In this document: positions 35,780 to 46,900 of the stretch, piece after piece | Layout of the letters: the number at the start of each line of letters is the position of its first letter | How positions within the stretch are numbered: the first letter of the stretch is position 1 | NCBI RefSeq assembly: GCF_017303155.1 | Contig: NZ_JAEKJR010000002.1 | Span: forward strand, 1,674,001 to 1,738,000 | Source: Microbulbifer salipaludis | GTDB taxonomy: Bacteria > Pseudomonadota > Gammaproteobacteria > Pseudomonadales > Cellvibrionaceae | Length of the DNA: 64,000 bases | Direction: 5' to 3' | Position numbers and translations under genes: made by a program | The notes under the pieces: model-generated | What the model was told of the DNA's origin: nothing | What the model saw: the letters and a program-made list of their open reading frames with translations, nothing else | Databases searched by the model: none

Positions 35780-37003
35780 TCAGCCACCGAAGTCGTCGAG
35801 CAGGATGTTTTCATCCTCAACGCCCAGATCTTTCAGCATATTGATCACCGCCGCGTTCATCATGGGCGGCCCACACATGTAGTACTCACAATCTTCCGGC
35901 GCCGGGTGGTCCTTCAGATAGTTTTCGTACACCACATTGTGGATGAAACCGGTGTAGCCTTCCCAGTTGTCTTCCGGCTGCGGATCAGACAACGCAATAT
36001 GCCACTGGAAGTTATCGAACTCTTCCTGCAGGCCGTTGTAGTCATCCTCGTAGAACATCTCGCGCAGGGAGCGCGCACCGTACCAGAAGCTGATCTTGCG
36101 GCTGGAGTGCAGACGCTTCAGCTGGTCAAAGATGTGCGAACGCATGGGCGCCATGCCGGCACCACCACCGATGAAGACCATTTCGTTGTCGGTATCCTTG
36201 GCGAAGAACTCACCGAAGGGACCGTAAACGCGCATCTTGTCGCCCGGCTTCAGGTTGAAGACGTAAGAAGACATCTGGCCCGGGGGAATACCCTCGGTGC
36301 GCGGCGGCGGAGTGGCGATACGGATGTTGAACTTAACAACACCCTTCTCTTCCGGATAGTTGGCCATGGAGTAGGCGCGAACTACCGGCTCGGTTACCTT
36401 GGACTCCAGCTTGAAGAAGCCAAAGTGCTCCCAGTCACCGCGATACTCTTCTTCGATGTCGAAATCGGAGAATTTCACATGGTGGGGTGGCGCTTCCAGC
36501 TGAACGTAACCGCCTGCACGGAAGTCGACGTTCTCGCCTTCCGGCAGCTTCAGGGTCAGCTCTTTAATGAAGGTGGCCACGTTGGGGTTGGATTCCACAG
36601 TGCATTCCCACTGCTTCACACCAAACACCTCTTCAGGCACTTCGATCTTCATGTCCTGCTTTACAGCAACCTGACAGGACAGACGCTTGCCTTCTTTGGC
36701 TTCACGCGGGGTGAAGTGTGCCGCTTCGGTCGGCAGCATGTCGCCACCGCCCTCTTCAATCACACACACACACTGTGCGCAGGAGCCACCGCCACCACAA
36801 GCCGAAGCCAGGAACAGGTTGTTGGCTGCCAAAGTCTGCAGCAGTTTACCGCCGGCCGGTACGGTGAGCGTTTTCTCACCGTTGACCACGATATTGACGT
36901 CACCGGTGTTTACCAGGCGAGAACGGGCAACGAGGATAACCGCCACCAGTGCCAGCACAATCACGGTAAACATCGCAACGCCGAGAATAATTTCCAGATT
37001 CAT
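35780..37003 (-). CDS. nqrF: Na+-NQR subunit F
   Basis: NADH-input subunit of the Na+-translocating NADH:quinone reductase. The 407-residue protein has one N-terminal membrane helix. A [2Fe-2S] ferredoxin domain with cysteines in [12 protein letters not shown] and RLSCQV follows. The FAD/NADH reductase domain contains [24 protein letters not shown] and [10 protein letters not shown]. The last acid residues DDFGG are family-typical. It follows nqrE by 17 bases. Confidence 0.97.
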   Translation of the reverse strand: MNLEIILGVAMFTVIVLALVAVILVARSRLVNTGDVNIVVNGEKTLTVPAGGKLLQTLAANNLFLASACGGGGSCAQCVCVIEEGGGDMLPTEAAHFTPREAKEGKRLSCQVAVKQDMKIEVPEEVFGVKQWECTVESNPNVATFIKELTLKLPEGENVDFRAGGYVQLEAPPHHVKFSDFDIEEEYRGDWEHFGFFKLESKVTEPVVRAYSMANYPEEKGVVKFNIRIATPPPRTEGIPPGQMSSYVFNLKPGDKMRVYGPFGEFFAKDTDNEMVFIGGGAGMAPMRSHIFDQLKRLHSSRKISFWYGARSLREMFYEDDYNGLQEEFDNFQWHIALSDPQPEDNWEGYTGFIHNVVYENYLKDHPAPEDCEYYMCGPPMMNAAVINMLKDLGVEDENILLDDFGG

Positions 37004-37020
37004 CGTATTGCGCTCCCCGA

Positions 37021-37629
37021 TTAGATATCGATACCACCGAAGGACATGAAGCCAAGCGACATCAGACCAACGGTGATAAAGGTGATACCCAGACCTTTCA
37101 GGCCATCGGGTACATCACTGTACTTAAGTTTTTCGCGGATACCGGCCAGTGCGGTAATCGCCAGTGCCCAGCCGATACCAGCACCAAAGCCGTAGGCAAC
37201 ACTCTCACCGAAGTTGTATTCGCGCTCGACCATGAACAGTGACGCACCCAGGATGGCGCAGTTCACGGTAATCAGAGGCAGGAATACACCCAGGGCGTTG
37301 TAGAGCGCCGGTACATACTTATCCAGGAACATTTCCAGGATCTGCACCAGAGCCGCGATTACGCCGATGTAAGACAGCAGCCCGAGGAAGCTGAGGTCAA
37401 CGTCGGGATAACCCGCCCAGGCAAGCGCACCATCTTTCAGCAGGTAGGCGTAAATCAGGTTGTTGACCGGTACCGTAATGGTCAGCACCACAACAACTGC
37501 AACACCCAGACCGATCGCCGCATCTACCTTCTTGGATACCGCCAGGAAGGTACACATCCCGAGGAAGAAGGCCAGCGCCATGTTTTCAACGAAAATGGCG
37601 CGGATAATTAGAGAAATATAATGTTCCAT
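37021..37629 (-). CDS. nqrE: Na+-NQR subunit E
   Basis: A 202-residue six-helix inner-membrane subunit, homologous to NqrD/RnfA. With NqrD it forms the Na+ and iron centre. The N-terminal half [22 protein letters not shown] and [19 protein letters not shown], with its cysteine, match Nqr[16 protein letters not shown] sequence (VNCAILGAS) carries the second cysteine. It is four bases from nqrD. Confidence 0.96.
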   Translation of the reverse strand: MEHYISLIIRAIFVENMALAFFLGMCTFLAVSKKVDAAIGLGVAVVVVLTITVPVNNLIYAYLLKDGALAWAGYPDVDLSFLGLLSYIGVIAALVQILEMFLDKYVPALYNALGVFLPLITVNCAILGASLFMVEREYNFGESVAYGFGAGIGWALAITALAGIREKLKYSDVPDGLKGLGITFITVGLMSLGFMSFGGIDI

Positions 37630-37632
37630 CTA

Positions 37633-38301
37633 TCAGGCCTCCTGCTGCGCCAGCGGCACTTTGGAATTGGACGTAATCTTGAATTCGTCCTCTTCCACCT
37701 GCGCAGGCTTCCAGGTACGGATCGCCCAGATGAACAGACCGATCAGGAAGAATGCGCTCGGCGGCAACAGCAGCATGCCGTTGGGGACATACCAGCCACC
37801 GTTATTAATGGTTTCGAGAATCGGATAACCAAACAGGGTGCCGGCACCAAAGAGTTCACGAATAACCGCGAGACCGATCAGGATCACGCTGTAACCCAGT
37901 CCGTTGCCGAGGCCGTCGAAGAAGCTCTCTTTCGGGCCATGTTTCATGGCGAAAGCTTCCGCGCGGCCCATCACGATACAGTTGGTAATAATCAGACCAA
38001 CAAATACCGACAGCTGCTTGGAAATATCATAGGCAAGCGCCTTGATCACCTGGTCCACCAGAATTACCAGCGAGGCAATCACGGTCATCTGCACGATGAT
38101 ACGGATGCTGTTGGGGATCTGGGTACGGATCAGGGACACCAGTACGTTGGAGCAGCAGACCACTACGGTCAGTGCCACACACATTACCAGGGTCACCTTC
38201 AGGGAGCTGGTTACCGCCAGCGCGGAACAGATACCGAGGATCTGCAACGCGATGGGGTTATTGGTAAAGATCGGCTCCAGCAGAGTATCTTTCAATTTCA
38301 T
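37633..38301 (-). CDS. nqrD: Na+-NQR subunit D
   Basis: A 222-residue six-helix membrane subunit paired with Nqr[21 protein letters not shown] and [14 protein letters not shown] hold the conserved cysteines of the iron site. The extramembrane ends are short. Its start lies 4 bases after the nqrC stop. Confidence 0.96.
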   Translation of the reverse strand: MKLKDTLLEPIFTNNPIALQILGICSALAVTSSLKVTLVMCVALTVVVCCSNVLVSLIRTQIPNSIRIIVQMTVIASLVILVDQVIKALAYDISKQLSVFVGLIITNCIVMGRAEAFAMKHGPKESFFDGLGNGLGYSVILIGLAVIRELFGAGTLFGYPILETINNGGWYVPNGMLLLPPSAFFLIGLFIWAIRTWKPAQVEEDEFKITSNSKVPLAQQEA

Positions 38302-38305
38302 GATG

Positions 38306-39088
38306 TTACGCCTCCCCTGCTTTCAGGTTTTTCAGGAAGGGGCCGTAACCTTCGCTGCCGAGCCAGAACTCGACCAGGTTATCGACACCCTTACTGGTCA
38401 GGGTTGCGCCGGACAGGCCATCGACCTTGTGCTCGGCATTCGGAGTGTTTTGATCAACACTGCCCTTGATCACGCTCAACGCCACGTCACCATCTTCGGC
38501 ATAGGCTTTTTTGCCTTCCCAGATAGCTTTCCAGTTGGGGTTGTCAACTTCGCCACCCAGTCCCGGTGTTTCCTTGTGCTCGTAAAAGCCCAGGCCGGCA
38601 ACGGTATTGAGGTCGTTTTGCAGCGCGAGGAAGCCGTAAAGCTGGCCCCACAGGCCGTAACCGCGCACCGGCAGAATCACCTTCTGCAGCTCGCCGTTCT
38701 CTTCCACCAGATACACTTCTTTGATGTGCTCGCGGCGGATGATTTTGGCAACGTCCTGCTCCGGAGTCAGCTTGTCGCTGGCGGAGGGGATTTTCGCAGC
38801 GGCGCGACCGCTGCCGCCTGCCGGCGCCTCATCGGTGAACTTGCCAGTGCGCAGGTCCACATACTTGATGGTGACATTGGCAAATGCGGACTCAACCGCA
38901 TCCTTACCAGCCTGGTTCGGATCGATCAGGTCGCCAGCCAGCAGCACGTTGCGCTTGAGGTCCAATGCAGCATTGGCCTGCTGCATGGGCTTCAGCATCA
39001 CCGCGGCGGTGGAAACAATGACGGAACAGACGATACACAGCACCAGGGCTACGATCAGTGTTCCCTTGACGGAATCTTTATTAGCCAC
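38306..39088 (-). CDS. nqrC: Na+-NQR subunit C
   Basis: A 260-residue subunit with one N-terminal helix ([18 protein letters not shown]) and a periplasmic FMN-binding domain. The flavinylation motif is [14 protein letters not shown], where ApbE attaches FMN to the Thr. The start was set at GTG 39088, which follows GGAGG at good spacing and yields VANKDSVKG as in the family. The longer ATG-started frame lies inside nqrB. The gene overlaps nqrB by 8 bases. Confidence 0.94.
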   Translation of the reverse strand: MANKDSVKGTLIVALVLCIVCSVIVSTAAVMLKPMQQANAALDLKRNVLLAGDLIDPNQAGKDAVESAFANVTIKYVDLRTGKFTDEAPAGGSGRAAAKIPSASDKLTPEQDVAKIIRREHIKEVYLVEENGELQKVILPVRGYGLWGQLYGFLALQNDLNTVAGLGFYEHKETPGLGGEVDNPNWKAIWEGKKAYAEDGDVALSVIKGSVDQNTPNAEHKVDGLSGATLTSKGVDNLVEFWLGSEGYGPFLKNLKAGEA

Positions 39089-40292
39089 GTGCCAACCTCC
39101 GTTTGATATTGGACTGCACCACGAAGTGGTCAAACAGCGGCGCGAACAGGTTGGCGAACAGGATCGCCAGCATGATGCCTTCCGGGAAGGCCGGGTTCAC
39201 GACACGGATCAGGACGGTCATCACACCAATCAGGATGCCGTAGTACCAGCGACCCATATTGGTCATGGCTGCGGACACCGGGTCGGTGGTCATAAAGATC
39301 AGACCGAACGCGAAGCCGCCTACAACCAGGTGCCAGTACCAGGGCACATTGAAGAAGACGTTGGTCTCGGAGCCGATAAAGTTGAACAGCGTCGAGGTAG
39401 CCATCATACCCAGCAGGGTACCGGCCACGATGCGCCAGCTGGCAATCTTCATGCCCATCAGGATGACGCCGGCGATCAGGATCACAAAGGTGGAGGTCTC
39501 ACCGATGGAGCCGTGCATGTTGCCGAAGAACGCATCCCACCAGGTCAGCGGGCCCGCTGCGGCATTCACCACACCGTTTACGACACCTTCGCTCGCCAGA
39601 ACGGACAGCGCGGTCGCGCCGGTGTAGCCGTCAACCGCGGTCCACACCATGTCGCCAGACATGGAAGCCGGGTAGGCAAAGTACAGGAACGCACGACCAG
39701 TCAGCGCCGGGTTGAGGAAGTTTTTGCCGGTACCACCGAACACTTCCTTACCGATCACCACACCGAAGCTGATGCCCATACCCACCAGCCACAGGGGCAG
39801 GTCCGGCGGACAGGTCAGCGCGAACAGGATCGAGGTCACGAAGAAGCCTTCGTTGACTTCGTGGCCGCGTACCGCTGCGAACAGCACTTCCCAGATACCG
39901 CCGACGATAAACGTCACCAGGTAGATTGGCAGGAAGTACATGGCACCGTACACCAGGTTGTCCCAGATGCTGCCGGCGTTATAGCTGGTCAGCGCGCCGA
40001 TGATGGCGTGGCGCCAGCCGGCAAACTCGGTAACCCCAGTATTGGCAATGATGGTATTGGCCTGGTAGCCGATATTCCACATGCCGAAGAAGGCCGCCAG
40101 CATGGCACAGGCCCAAACGGTGATCATGATGCGCTTCAGATCGATACCGTCACGTACGTGAGCGGTAGTCTTGGTGCGATCGGCCGGCTGAAACAGGCCG
40201 GTATCAATCGCTTCGTACAGCGCGTAGAACTTTTCGTATTTGCCGCCCTTGTGGAAATGCGGCTCGATGGAATCGAGGAACTTGCGCAACAT
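39081..40292 (-). CDS. nqrB: Na+-NQR subunit B
   Basis: A 403-residue multi-helix subunit that carries covalent FMN, binds riboflavin and forms the Na+ path. [12 protein letters not shown] contains the ApbE target Thr (SGAT-like). [18 protein letters not shown] and the N-terminal [22 protein letters not shown] are diagnostic. Two bases separate it from nqrA. It overlaps nqrC at its 3' end. Confidence 0.96.
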   Translation of the reverse strand: MLRKFLDSIEPHFHKGGKYEKFYALYEAIDTGLFQPADRTKTTAHVRDGIDLKRIMITVWACAMLAAFFGMWNIGYQANTIIANTGVTEFAGWRHAIIGALTSYNAGSIWDNLVYGAMYFLPIYLVTFIVGGIWEVLFAAVRGHEVNEGFFVTSILFALTCPPDLPLWLVGMGISFGVVIGKEVFGGTGKNFLNPALTGRAFLYFAYPASMSGDMVWTAVDGYTGATALSVLASEGVVNGVVNAAAGPLTWWDAFFGNMHGSIGETSTFVILIAGVILMGMKIASWRIVAGTLLGMMATSTLFNFIGSETNVFFNVPWYWHLVVGGFAFGLIFMTTDPVSAAMTNMGRWYYGILIGVMTVLIRVVNPAFPEGIMLAILFANLFAPLFDHFVVQSNIKRRLARG

Positions 40293-40294
40293 CC

Positions 40295-41635
40295 TTAACC
40301 CTCCTTCTCAATACGGGTCAGGTTATCCCGCAAAATGGGACCGTACTCGTACTTGCCTGGACACACGAAGGTGCACAGGGCCAGATCTTCCTCGTCCAGC
40401 TCCAGCGCGCCCAGCTGTTGGGCGGTCGCGGTGTCACCGACAATCAGTGCACGCAACAGTTGCGTCGGCAACACGTCGAGGGGAACCACGCGCTCATAGG
40501 CGCCGATCGGCACCATGGCACGCTCGGAGCCATTGGCACTGGTGGTGAAATCGTACAAACGATTCTTGAACAGGCGCGACAGGTAAATCGGCAATGCAGA
40601 GAAACGCTTGTTGCCCGCCCGCAGATAGTGCAGGAACGGACGCTCTTTGCCTTCCACCAGCACGCTCACCTGATTGGCGTAGCGGCCGAGATAGGCCAGC
40701 GGGCCGGTAGCAGTAAGCCCACCGAACACAGAACCGGAAATGAGACGGTTGTCGCCGTCTTTCAGTTCACCCGCAGTCAGCGCTGTCAGGTCGGCGCCCA
40801 GACGGGTGCGGATCAGACGCGGATTGTTGACCTGAGGGCCACCCAGGGCAATGACACGGTCGGTGAACAACTTGCCGGTTTCGAACAGTTTGCCCACGGC
40901 AATCACGTCCTGGTAACCGATGGTCCATACCTGACGGCCGGGCTTGACCGGGTGCAGGAAGTGGATATGGGTTCCAGTGAGACCTGCCGGGTGCGGGCCT
41001 GCAAAGGCTTCACGCTGCACGGTGGCAACGCTGGGCACCGGAATATCGGCGTCAGGCGCGGTGCAGACAAAGGTCTTGTCAGCCAGCTTGGAAAGGATCT
41101 CAACACCCTGAGCGAACGCATCGCGCTGCTCGGCGATGACCACAACCGGGTCAGCGGCCAGCGGATTGGTATCCATGGCATTGATGAAGAGCGCGGATGG
41201 CTGGGCATCGAGTGCCGGCACCTTGCTGAAAGGGCGGGTACGCAGAGCCGTCCACAGGCCGGACTCCACCAGGTTTTCACGCACCTGCTCCGCAGTCAGG
41301 CTGCCCAGCTGGTCAGCGCTGTAGCTGGCAAACTGTTCGGCCTCATCACCTTCGACTTCGATGACCACAGACTGCAGCACGCGACGGGCGCCACGGTTGA
41401 TGGCAACCACGCGACCGGCGGCCGGTGCGGTGTAACGCACGCCTTCGGTTTTCTTATCGGTGAACAGCAGCTGTCCGAGTTTGACGCTATCCCCTTCCGC
41501 AACCGCCATGGTGGGCTTCATCCCGTTGTAATCGGGACCGACCACCGCAACAGTTTTGGCAGCAGGGCCATCGTGGATGACCTGCTCGGGCGCGCCGGAT
41601 ATGGGTAAATCCAATCCCCGACGGATCTTTCTCAT
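40295..41635 (-). CDS. nqrA: Na+-NQR subunit A
   Basis: First gene of the nqr operon; a 446-residue peripheral subunit linked to quinone binding. [15 protein letters not shown] begins the RnfC-like beta domain and is the normal N terminus. [10 protein letters not shown] and [23 protein letters not shown] near the C terminus are NqrA-typical. There is no Fe/S cluster, unlike RnfC. A 509-base spacer upstream holds the promoter. Confidence 0.96.
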   Translation of the reverse strand: MRKIRRGLDLPISGAPEQVIHDGPAAKTVAVVGPDYNGMKPTMAVAEGDSVKLGQLLFTDKKTEGVRYTAPAAGRVVAINRGARRVLQSVVIEVEGDEAEQFASYSADQLGSLTAEQVRENLVESGLWTALRTRPFSKVPALDAQPSALFINAMDTNPLAADPVVVIAEQRDAFAQGVEILSKLADKTFVCTAPDADIPVPSVATVQREAFAGPHPAGLTGTHIHFLHPVKPGRQVWTIGYQDVIAVGKLFETGKLFTDRVIALGGPQVNNPRLIRTRLGADLTALTAGELKDGDNRLISGSVFGGLTATGPLAYLGRYANQVSVLVEGKERPFLHYLRAGNKRFSALPIYLSRLFKNRLYDFTTSANGSERAMVPIGAYERVVPLDVLPTQLLRALIVGDTATAQQLGALELDEEDLALCTFVCPGKYEYGPILRDNLTRIEKEG

Positions 41636-42144
41636 ACGCCTATGCCTAAGTTCTAAGTTGGTAGGTTTATAAAAATCTAGAGTTAGAAAACACTAAAAAT
41701 GAAAAGCAGAAACCCATGGCGGGGACTTAGGCCGTGGTACTCCTGAGGATAGCCCCGAACTACCGGCGCTATGGCTCCCGCTCGCCTGGCGACCTCTGTG
41801 GCGCTGCAGGCAGCGGCTGCTGCACTCCGGGGAGCGTAAAGTCTCGCGTTGCGACCGCAACACGCGGCCTTCACGCAAACACACTCCCGGCGCACGGCGG
41901 CCCCGCAAAATCGCGCGCATTATAAGGATGGGGCCGTGGCTTTACCAGAGCAGATAGAGCCAAATCGACTCAGGATGAGGAAAATTTTGCTGAAAAAACA
42001 ACGACTTTAGTTGGAGGCGCCGCCCGGGGAACCGGCTCGGCTGGCGGGAATGGCGTGGCGCGGAATTGATCTGCCTGACCAATCGACCGCGCCACGGGCA
42101 CCGCAGAGAGGAGCCAGCGCCCTCCCCTGCGGCATCAGGACCAG
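41636..42144. other. Intergenic region upstream of nqrA
   Basis: No protein-coding gene is supported. On the minus strand TATAAA lies at 41676-41671 with a weak -35 (GTGTTT), a candidate nqr promoter about 36 bases before nqrA. The middle part is GC-rich. Near 42103-42135 an imperfect stem CCGCAGGGGAGG/CCTCTCTGCGG follows the GAPDH stop and may end that transcript, although no T run follows. Short open frames on both strands are not convincing. Confidence 0.4.
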
Positions 42145-43602
42145 TTAGTCCTTCTTCGGGAACAGCTCGTAGCGTACGCCAGCCATGTCTTCCAGGCAGC
42201 GCACCACCTGGCAGCTGTAGCCGAATTCATTGTCGTACCAGCAGTAGAGAACCGCATTGTCCTCTTCCACGATGGTGGCAATGGAGTCGAATACACAGGC
42301 GCGACGGGAGCCCACGAAGTCACTGGATACCACTTCCGGGGAATTGGTAAAGTCGATCTGCTGACGCAGCGGTGAGTGCAACGCCACCTCGCGCATGTAC
42401 TCGTTCAACTCTTCCTTGGTGGTGTGCTTGCCCAGGCGCAGGTTCAGGATCGCCATGGACACGTTCGGGGTCGGTACGCGGATCGCGTTACCGGTGAGCT
42501 TGCCTTTCAGCTCCGGCAGGGCCTTGGACACCGCTTTGGCCGCGCCAGTTTCGGTCAGTACCATGTTCAGCGCAGCGGAACGGCCGCGACGCTCGCCCTT
42601 GTGGTAGTTGTCGATCAGGTTCTGGTCATTGGTGTAGGCGTGTACCGTCTCCACGTGACCGTGCTCAACGCCGTACTTGTCCATCATGGCCTTCAGCACC
42701 GGCACAATCGCGTTGGTGGTACAGGAGGCCGCCGACAGGATCTTGTCTTCCGGCTTGATCTCGCCGTTGTTGATGCCGTACACGATGTTCTTCAGGTCGC
42801 CCTTGCCCGGTGCGGTCAGCAGCACCTTGGCAGCACCCTTGCTTTCGAGGTGCTGGGACAGGCCTTCTTCATCGCGCCATACGCCGGTACTGTCGACGAT
42901 CAGCGCATTGTTGATGCCGTGCTCGGTGTAATCCACTTCCTGCGGGGAGTTGGCGTAGATCACCTTCACTTCGTTGCCGTTGCAGATCAGGGAGCTGGTC
43001 TCCTCGTCTACACGGATGGTGCCGTTGAAGGCGCCGTGTACGGAGTCGCGACGCAGCAGGGAGGCGCGCTTGACCAGATCGTTGTCGGCCTTGCCCTTGC
43101 GCAGCACGATGGCGCGCAGGCGCAGTACATCACCACTACCCGCCTTCTCGATCAGCAGGCGGGCAACCAGACGACCGATACGTCCGAAACCGTAGATAAC
43201 GACGTCCTGGGTTTGCGGCAGCGGCTTGCCCGCGCCCCCGGCGTCGGCGAGCTCTTCACGCACGAACTCTTCAATGGAGAGACCGCGCTGGTCGCGCATG
43301 TACTTGTTGGTCAGCGTACCCAGGTCGATATGTACGGGACCCAGATCCAGCTTGCAGATGGCCTCGAGTACCGGATAGGTTTCAAACTCAGACAGCTCGT
43401 TCTCTTCCACCTGACGCACAAAACGGTGAGCTTTCATAATGCTGAGTACGGAGCGGTTCACCAGGTTTTGGCCGTACATATAAATGCCGACGTTGCTTTC
43501 CCGGTTGAGCTTGCCAATCATCGGAATCATCGATTCCGCCAGCGCTTCACGCGCTTTCCAGTCCTTGAAGAAGTCAGCGGGCTTCGGTCGCTTCTGAGTC
43601 AC
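42145..43602 (-). CDS. gap: Glyceraldehyde-3-phosphate dehydrogenase, extended type
   Basis: A 485-residue GAPDH with about 130 extra N-terminal residues before the NAD domain (VVIYGFGRIG, residues 134-143). The catalytic cysteine is Cys294 in SAASCTTNAI, and DNEFGYSCQVVR is near the end. Such long forms are known in Pseudomonas and relatives and act with NAD or NADP. A HexR-like palindrome 154 bases upstream suggests control by the KDPG-responsive regulator HexR. It is divergent from mfd. Confidence 0.95.
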   Translation of the reverse strand: MTQKRPKPADFFKDWKAREALAESMIPMIGKLNRESNVGIYMYGQNLVNRSVLSIMKAHRFVRQVEENELSEFETYPVLEAICKLDLGPVHIDLGTLTNKYMRDQRGLSIEEFVREELADAGGAGKPLPQTQDVVIYGFGRIGRLVARLLIEKAGSGDVLRLRAIVLRKGKADNDLVKRASLLRRDSVHGAFNGTIRVDEETSSLICNGNEVKVIYANSPQEVDYTEHGINNALIVDSTGVWRDEEGLSQHLESKGAAKVLLTAPGKGDLKNIVYGINNGEIKPEDKILSAASCTTNAIVPVLKAMMDKYGVEHGHVETVHAYTNDQNLIDNYHKGERRGRSAALNMVLTETGAAKAVSKALPELKGKLTGNAIRVPTPNVSMAILNLRLGKHTTKEELNEYMREVALHSPLRQQIDFTNSPEVVSSDFVGSRRACVFDSIATIVEEDNAVLYCWYDNEFGYSCQVVRCLEDMAGVRYELFPKKD

Positions 43603-43933
43603 AGTCGGACACCTCTGCAGAGTGATAATGGGGGTCGCGCCTTCGCCCGGCTCGGGTGATCAGAACGCCTCTGAACATCGCCTCATGGGCGAAGGCCGGC
43701 GCATTATGTGTATTCACCCGAGGCCGCGCAACCGCGTAAAAAATAGGCTAAAAACTGTAGTTAAACTACATTTCCCCGACATTGGACGCGCCGGAAAATC
43801 CGCTCTCTGCGCTGCGCCCGCAACGCCAGAATTTGCCCCGCGTGGAGCCCAAACCTGCACCGGCCACGTTTCACCGCTACAATAGCCGCCCCCGGGCCGC
43901 CAGCGGTCAGAAAGCACGGAATTATAAGGAAAC
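43603..43933. other. Divergent promoter region of gap and mfd
   Basis: No gene. Contains the HexR-type palindrome at 43756-43770 and the AAGGAAAC ribosome site of mfd. The 170 bases next to mfd are GC-rich and show no clear -10 box. Confidence 0.5.
43756..43770. promoter_or_regulatory. Candidate HexR operator
   Basis: TGTAGTTAAACTACA is a 7+1+7 perfect inverted repeat and fits the published HexR pattern TGTARTWWWAYTACA. HexR senses KDPG and controls gap and Entner-Doudoroff genes in Shewanella and Pseudomonas. The hexR gene is not in the window. Confidence 0.7.
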
Positions 43934-46900
43934 ATGAGTCAATTCCCCCCTTTGTCCCCCCCCGCCTTTCGCGCACCCAATGACCGCCAATTCTGGGGCC
44001 AGCTGCACGGCGCCAGTGCTGCCCTGGCCGTCCTGACAGCCGCAAGAAACAGCAGCGCACCTACCCTGCTGATCGCGCGCAACAGCCAGGAAGCACAGCA
44101 ACTGGAACTGCAGCTGAAATTTTTTAACAAGGCCGGGCGAGATGGCGATGCCGAGGCCGCGCATTCCGGGTTGCCCATTTTCCAGTTTCCGGACTGGGAA
44201 ATTTTGCCCTACGACACCTTCTCTCCGCACCAGGACATCATTTCCGATCGGCTCGCTACGCTCTACCGGCTGCCACAGATGCAGAGCGGGATCGTCATCG
44301 CACCGGTGAGCACCCTGCTGCACCGGCTGGCCCCCAAGGACTACGTTGCGGGCAATGCCCTGATTCTGCAGGAAGGGCAGAAGTTCGACCTTAACAAGCA
44401 GCGTCGACTGCTCGAGCAGGCCGGTTACCACTGTGTCGATACCGTTTACGAGCACGGCGAGTTTGCGGTGCGCGGATCGCTCATGGACATATTTCCCATG
44501 GGCAGCAACCTGCCCTACCGGATCGACCTGTTCGATGACGAAATCGAATCCCTGCGCACCTTTGACCCGGAAGACCAGCGCACCATCGACACGGTGGAAC
44601 GCATTCACCTGTTGCCCGCACGGGAATTCCCGATGCACAAGCCAGGCCTGGCAAAATTCCTCGAGCGGTGGCACGAGCAGTTCGAGGTAGACCCGGGCCC
44701 TGTCTCCATCTACCAGGACATCAGTGCCGGCATTGCACCAGCGGGTATCGAATATTACCTGCCACTGTTCTTCGACCAGTGCGCGAGCCTGTTCGATTAC
44801 CTGCCCGAGGGCAGCCAGGCGTTTATTCAGGGCGATCTGCAGCAACCGGTCGAATCGTTCTGGCGGGAAACCGATAACCGCTACCAGAGCCGCCGCGGCG
44901 ACCTGACTCGGCCGATTCTGGAACCCCGCCAGGTGTTGCTGGACATCGACGAGTTCTACGCTGCATTAAAGTCGCTACCGCGCGCCTTCTTTTCTCCGGA
45001 AACACTCCCGGACGCAGCCGGTAACTACAACTTTGCCAGTGCGGTGCCGCCCAACCTGCCCGTCGACGGAAAGTCCGAGCAGCCGCTGAAAGCGCTGGAA
45101 GCCTACCTGATGGAATACAGCGGCCGCGTACTGTTCTGCGCAGAAAGCGGGGGTCGCCGCGAAGCGCTACTGGACCTGCTGAGCGGCATCCGCCTGGCTC
45201 CCAAAACCTTCGACAGCTGGCAAGGCTTCCTCGCAAGCGACGCCCAGTACGGCATTACCGTCGCCGCCATCGACAAGGGGCTGTTACTGGAAGAGCCGCC
45301 GCTGAACCTGATCGCCGAGCCGCAGCTGTTCGGCGAACGGGTACTGCAACAACGCCGCCGTAAAAAGGCCAAAGACGATGCCGACAACGCGGTAAAAAAC
45401 CTGGCCGAGTTGCGTGTGGGCGCACCGGTTGTACATATCGATCACGGGGTCGGGCGCTATAAAGGCTTGCAGAGTCTCGACATCGACGGCCAGCAGGCGG
45501 AGTTCCTGACACTGGAATACGGCGATGGCGCCAAGCTCTATGTGCCGGTGGCCAGCCTGCACCTGATCAGCCGCTACTCTGGCGCGGACGAAGAGCTGGC
45601 GCCGCTGCACAAGCTCGGCAGCGAGACCTGGCAGAAGGCAAAACGCAAGGCCGCCGAAAAAGTGCGCGATGCCGCGGCCGAGCTGCTCGACATATACGCC
45701 CGCAGGGAGGCCCGCGTTGGGCACGCCTTTGGCGACCCGGGCCTCGCTTACCGCGAATTCACCGCCGGCTTCCCCTTCGAGGAGACACCGGATCAGCAGC
45801 TGGCCATCGAATCGGTGGTTGGCGACATGCTGTCGGACAAGCCGATGGACCGCCTGGTGTGCGGCGATGTCGGTTTCGGTAAAACCGAAGTTGCCATGCG
45901 CGCGGCCTTTGTCGCGGCACATGGCGGCAAACAGGTGGCCATGCTGGTGCCCACTACTCTGCTCGCCCAGCAGCATTTCCAGTCGTTGCAGGACCGCTTC
46001 GCGGACTGGCCCATCACCATCGAAGTTGTCTCCCGCTTCCGCAGCAACAAGGAAGTGGATGCGATCAAGGACCGCGTCGCAGCAGGCAAGGTAGACATTC
46101 TTGTGGGCACCCACAAATTGCTGCAGAGCGACCTGAAGTTCAAAAACCTGGGCCTGCTGATTATTGACGAGGAGCACCGCTTTGGCGTGCGCCAGAAAGA
46201 AAAGCTGAAGAGCCTGCGCGCCGAAGTGGATATTCTCAACCTCACGGCAACGCCAATTCCGCGCACGCTCAATATGGCTATGGCGGGGATTCGCGATCTG
46301 TCCGTCATTGCCACACCGCCCGCGCGCCGGCTCTCGGTAAAAACGTTTGTGCGCGAGCGCGACGAAGCCCTGATCAAGGAAGCCATCCTGCGTGAAATCC
46401 TGCGCGGCGGTCAGGTGTACTTCCTGCACAACGAAGTAAAAAGTATCGAGCGTCTTGCCCGCGAACTCGAGGCTCTGGTTCCGGAAGCCCGCATCGGCAT
46501 CGGCCACGGGCAGATGCGCGAGCGCGAGCTGGAACAGGTGATGAGCGACTTTTACCACAAGCGCTTCAATGTGCTGGTGTGCACCACCATCATCGAAACC
46601 GGCATCGACATTCCCAATGCCAACACCATTCTGATCGAGCGCGCGGACAAGTTCGGCCTCGCCCAGCTGCACCAGTTGCGTGGCCGTGTGGGGCGCTCTC
46701 ACCACCAGGCCTATGCCTACCTGCTCACGCCCAACAAGCGCGCCATGACGGCGGATGCGGTGAAGCGCCTGGAAGCCATCAGCGAGGCCCAGGATCTGGG
46801 TGCCGGTTTTACCCTGGCCACCCACGATCTGGAAATCCGCGGCGCGGGTGAACTCCTCGGGGAGGAACAGAGCGGCCAGATCCAGAGCGTTGGCTTCAAC

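Noticed and set aside
39089-39133. Longer nqrC start inside nqrB
   Set aside because: The GTG at 39088 has GGAGG before it and gives the family N terminus; the extension only reads nqrB in another frame.
41683-41925. Overlapping small frames between nqrA and gap
   Set aside because: Three frames overlap on both strands, none has a ribosome site, and the Arg/Cys-rich products look like GC-rich noise.
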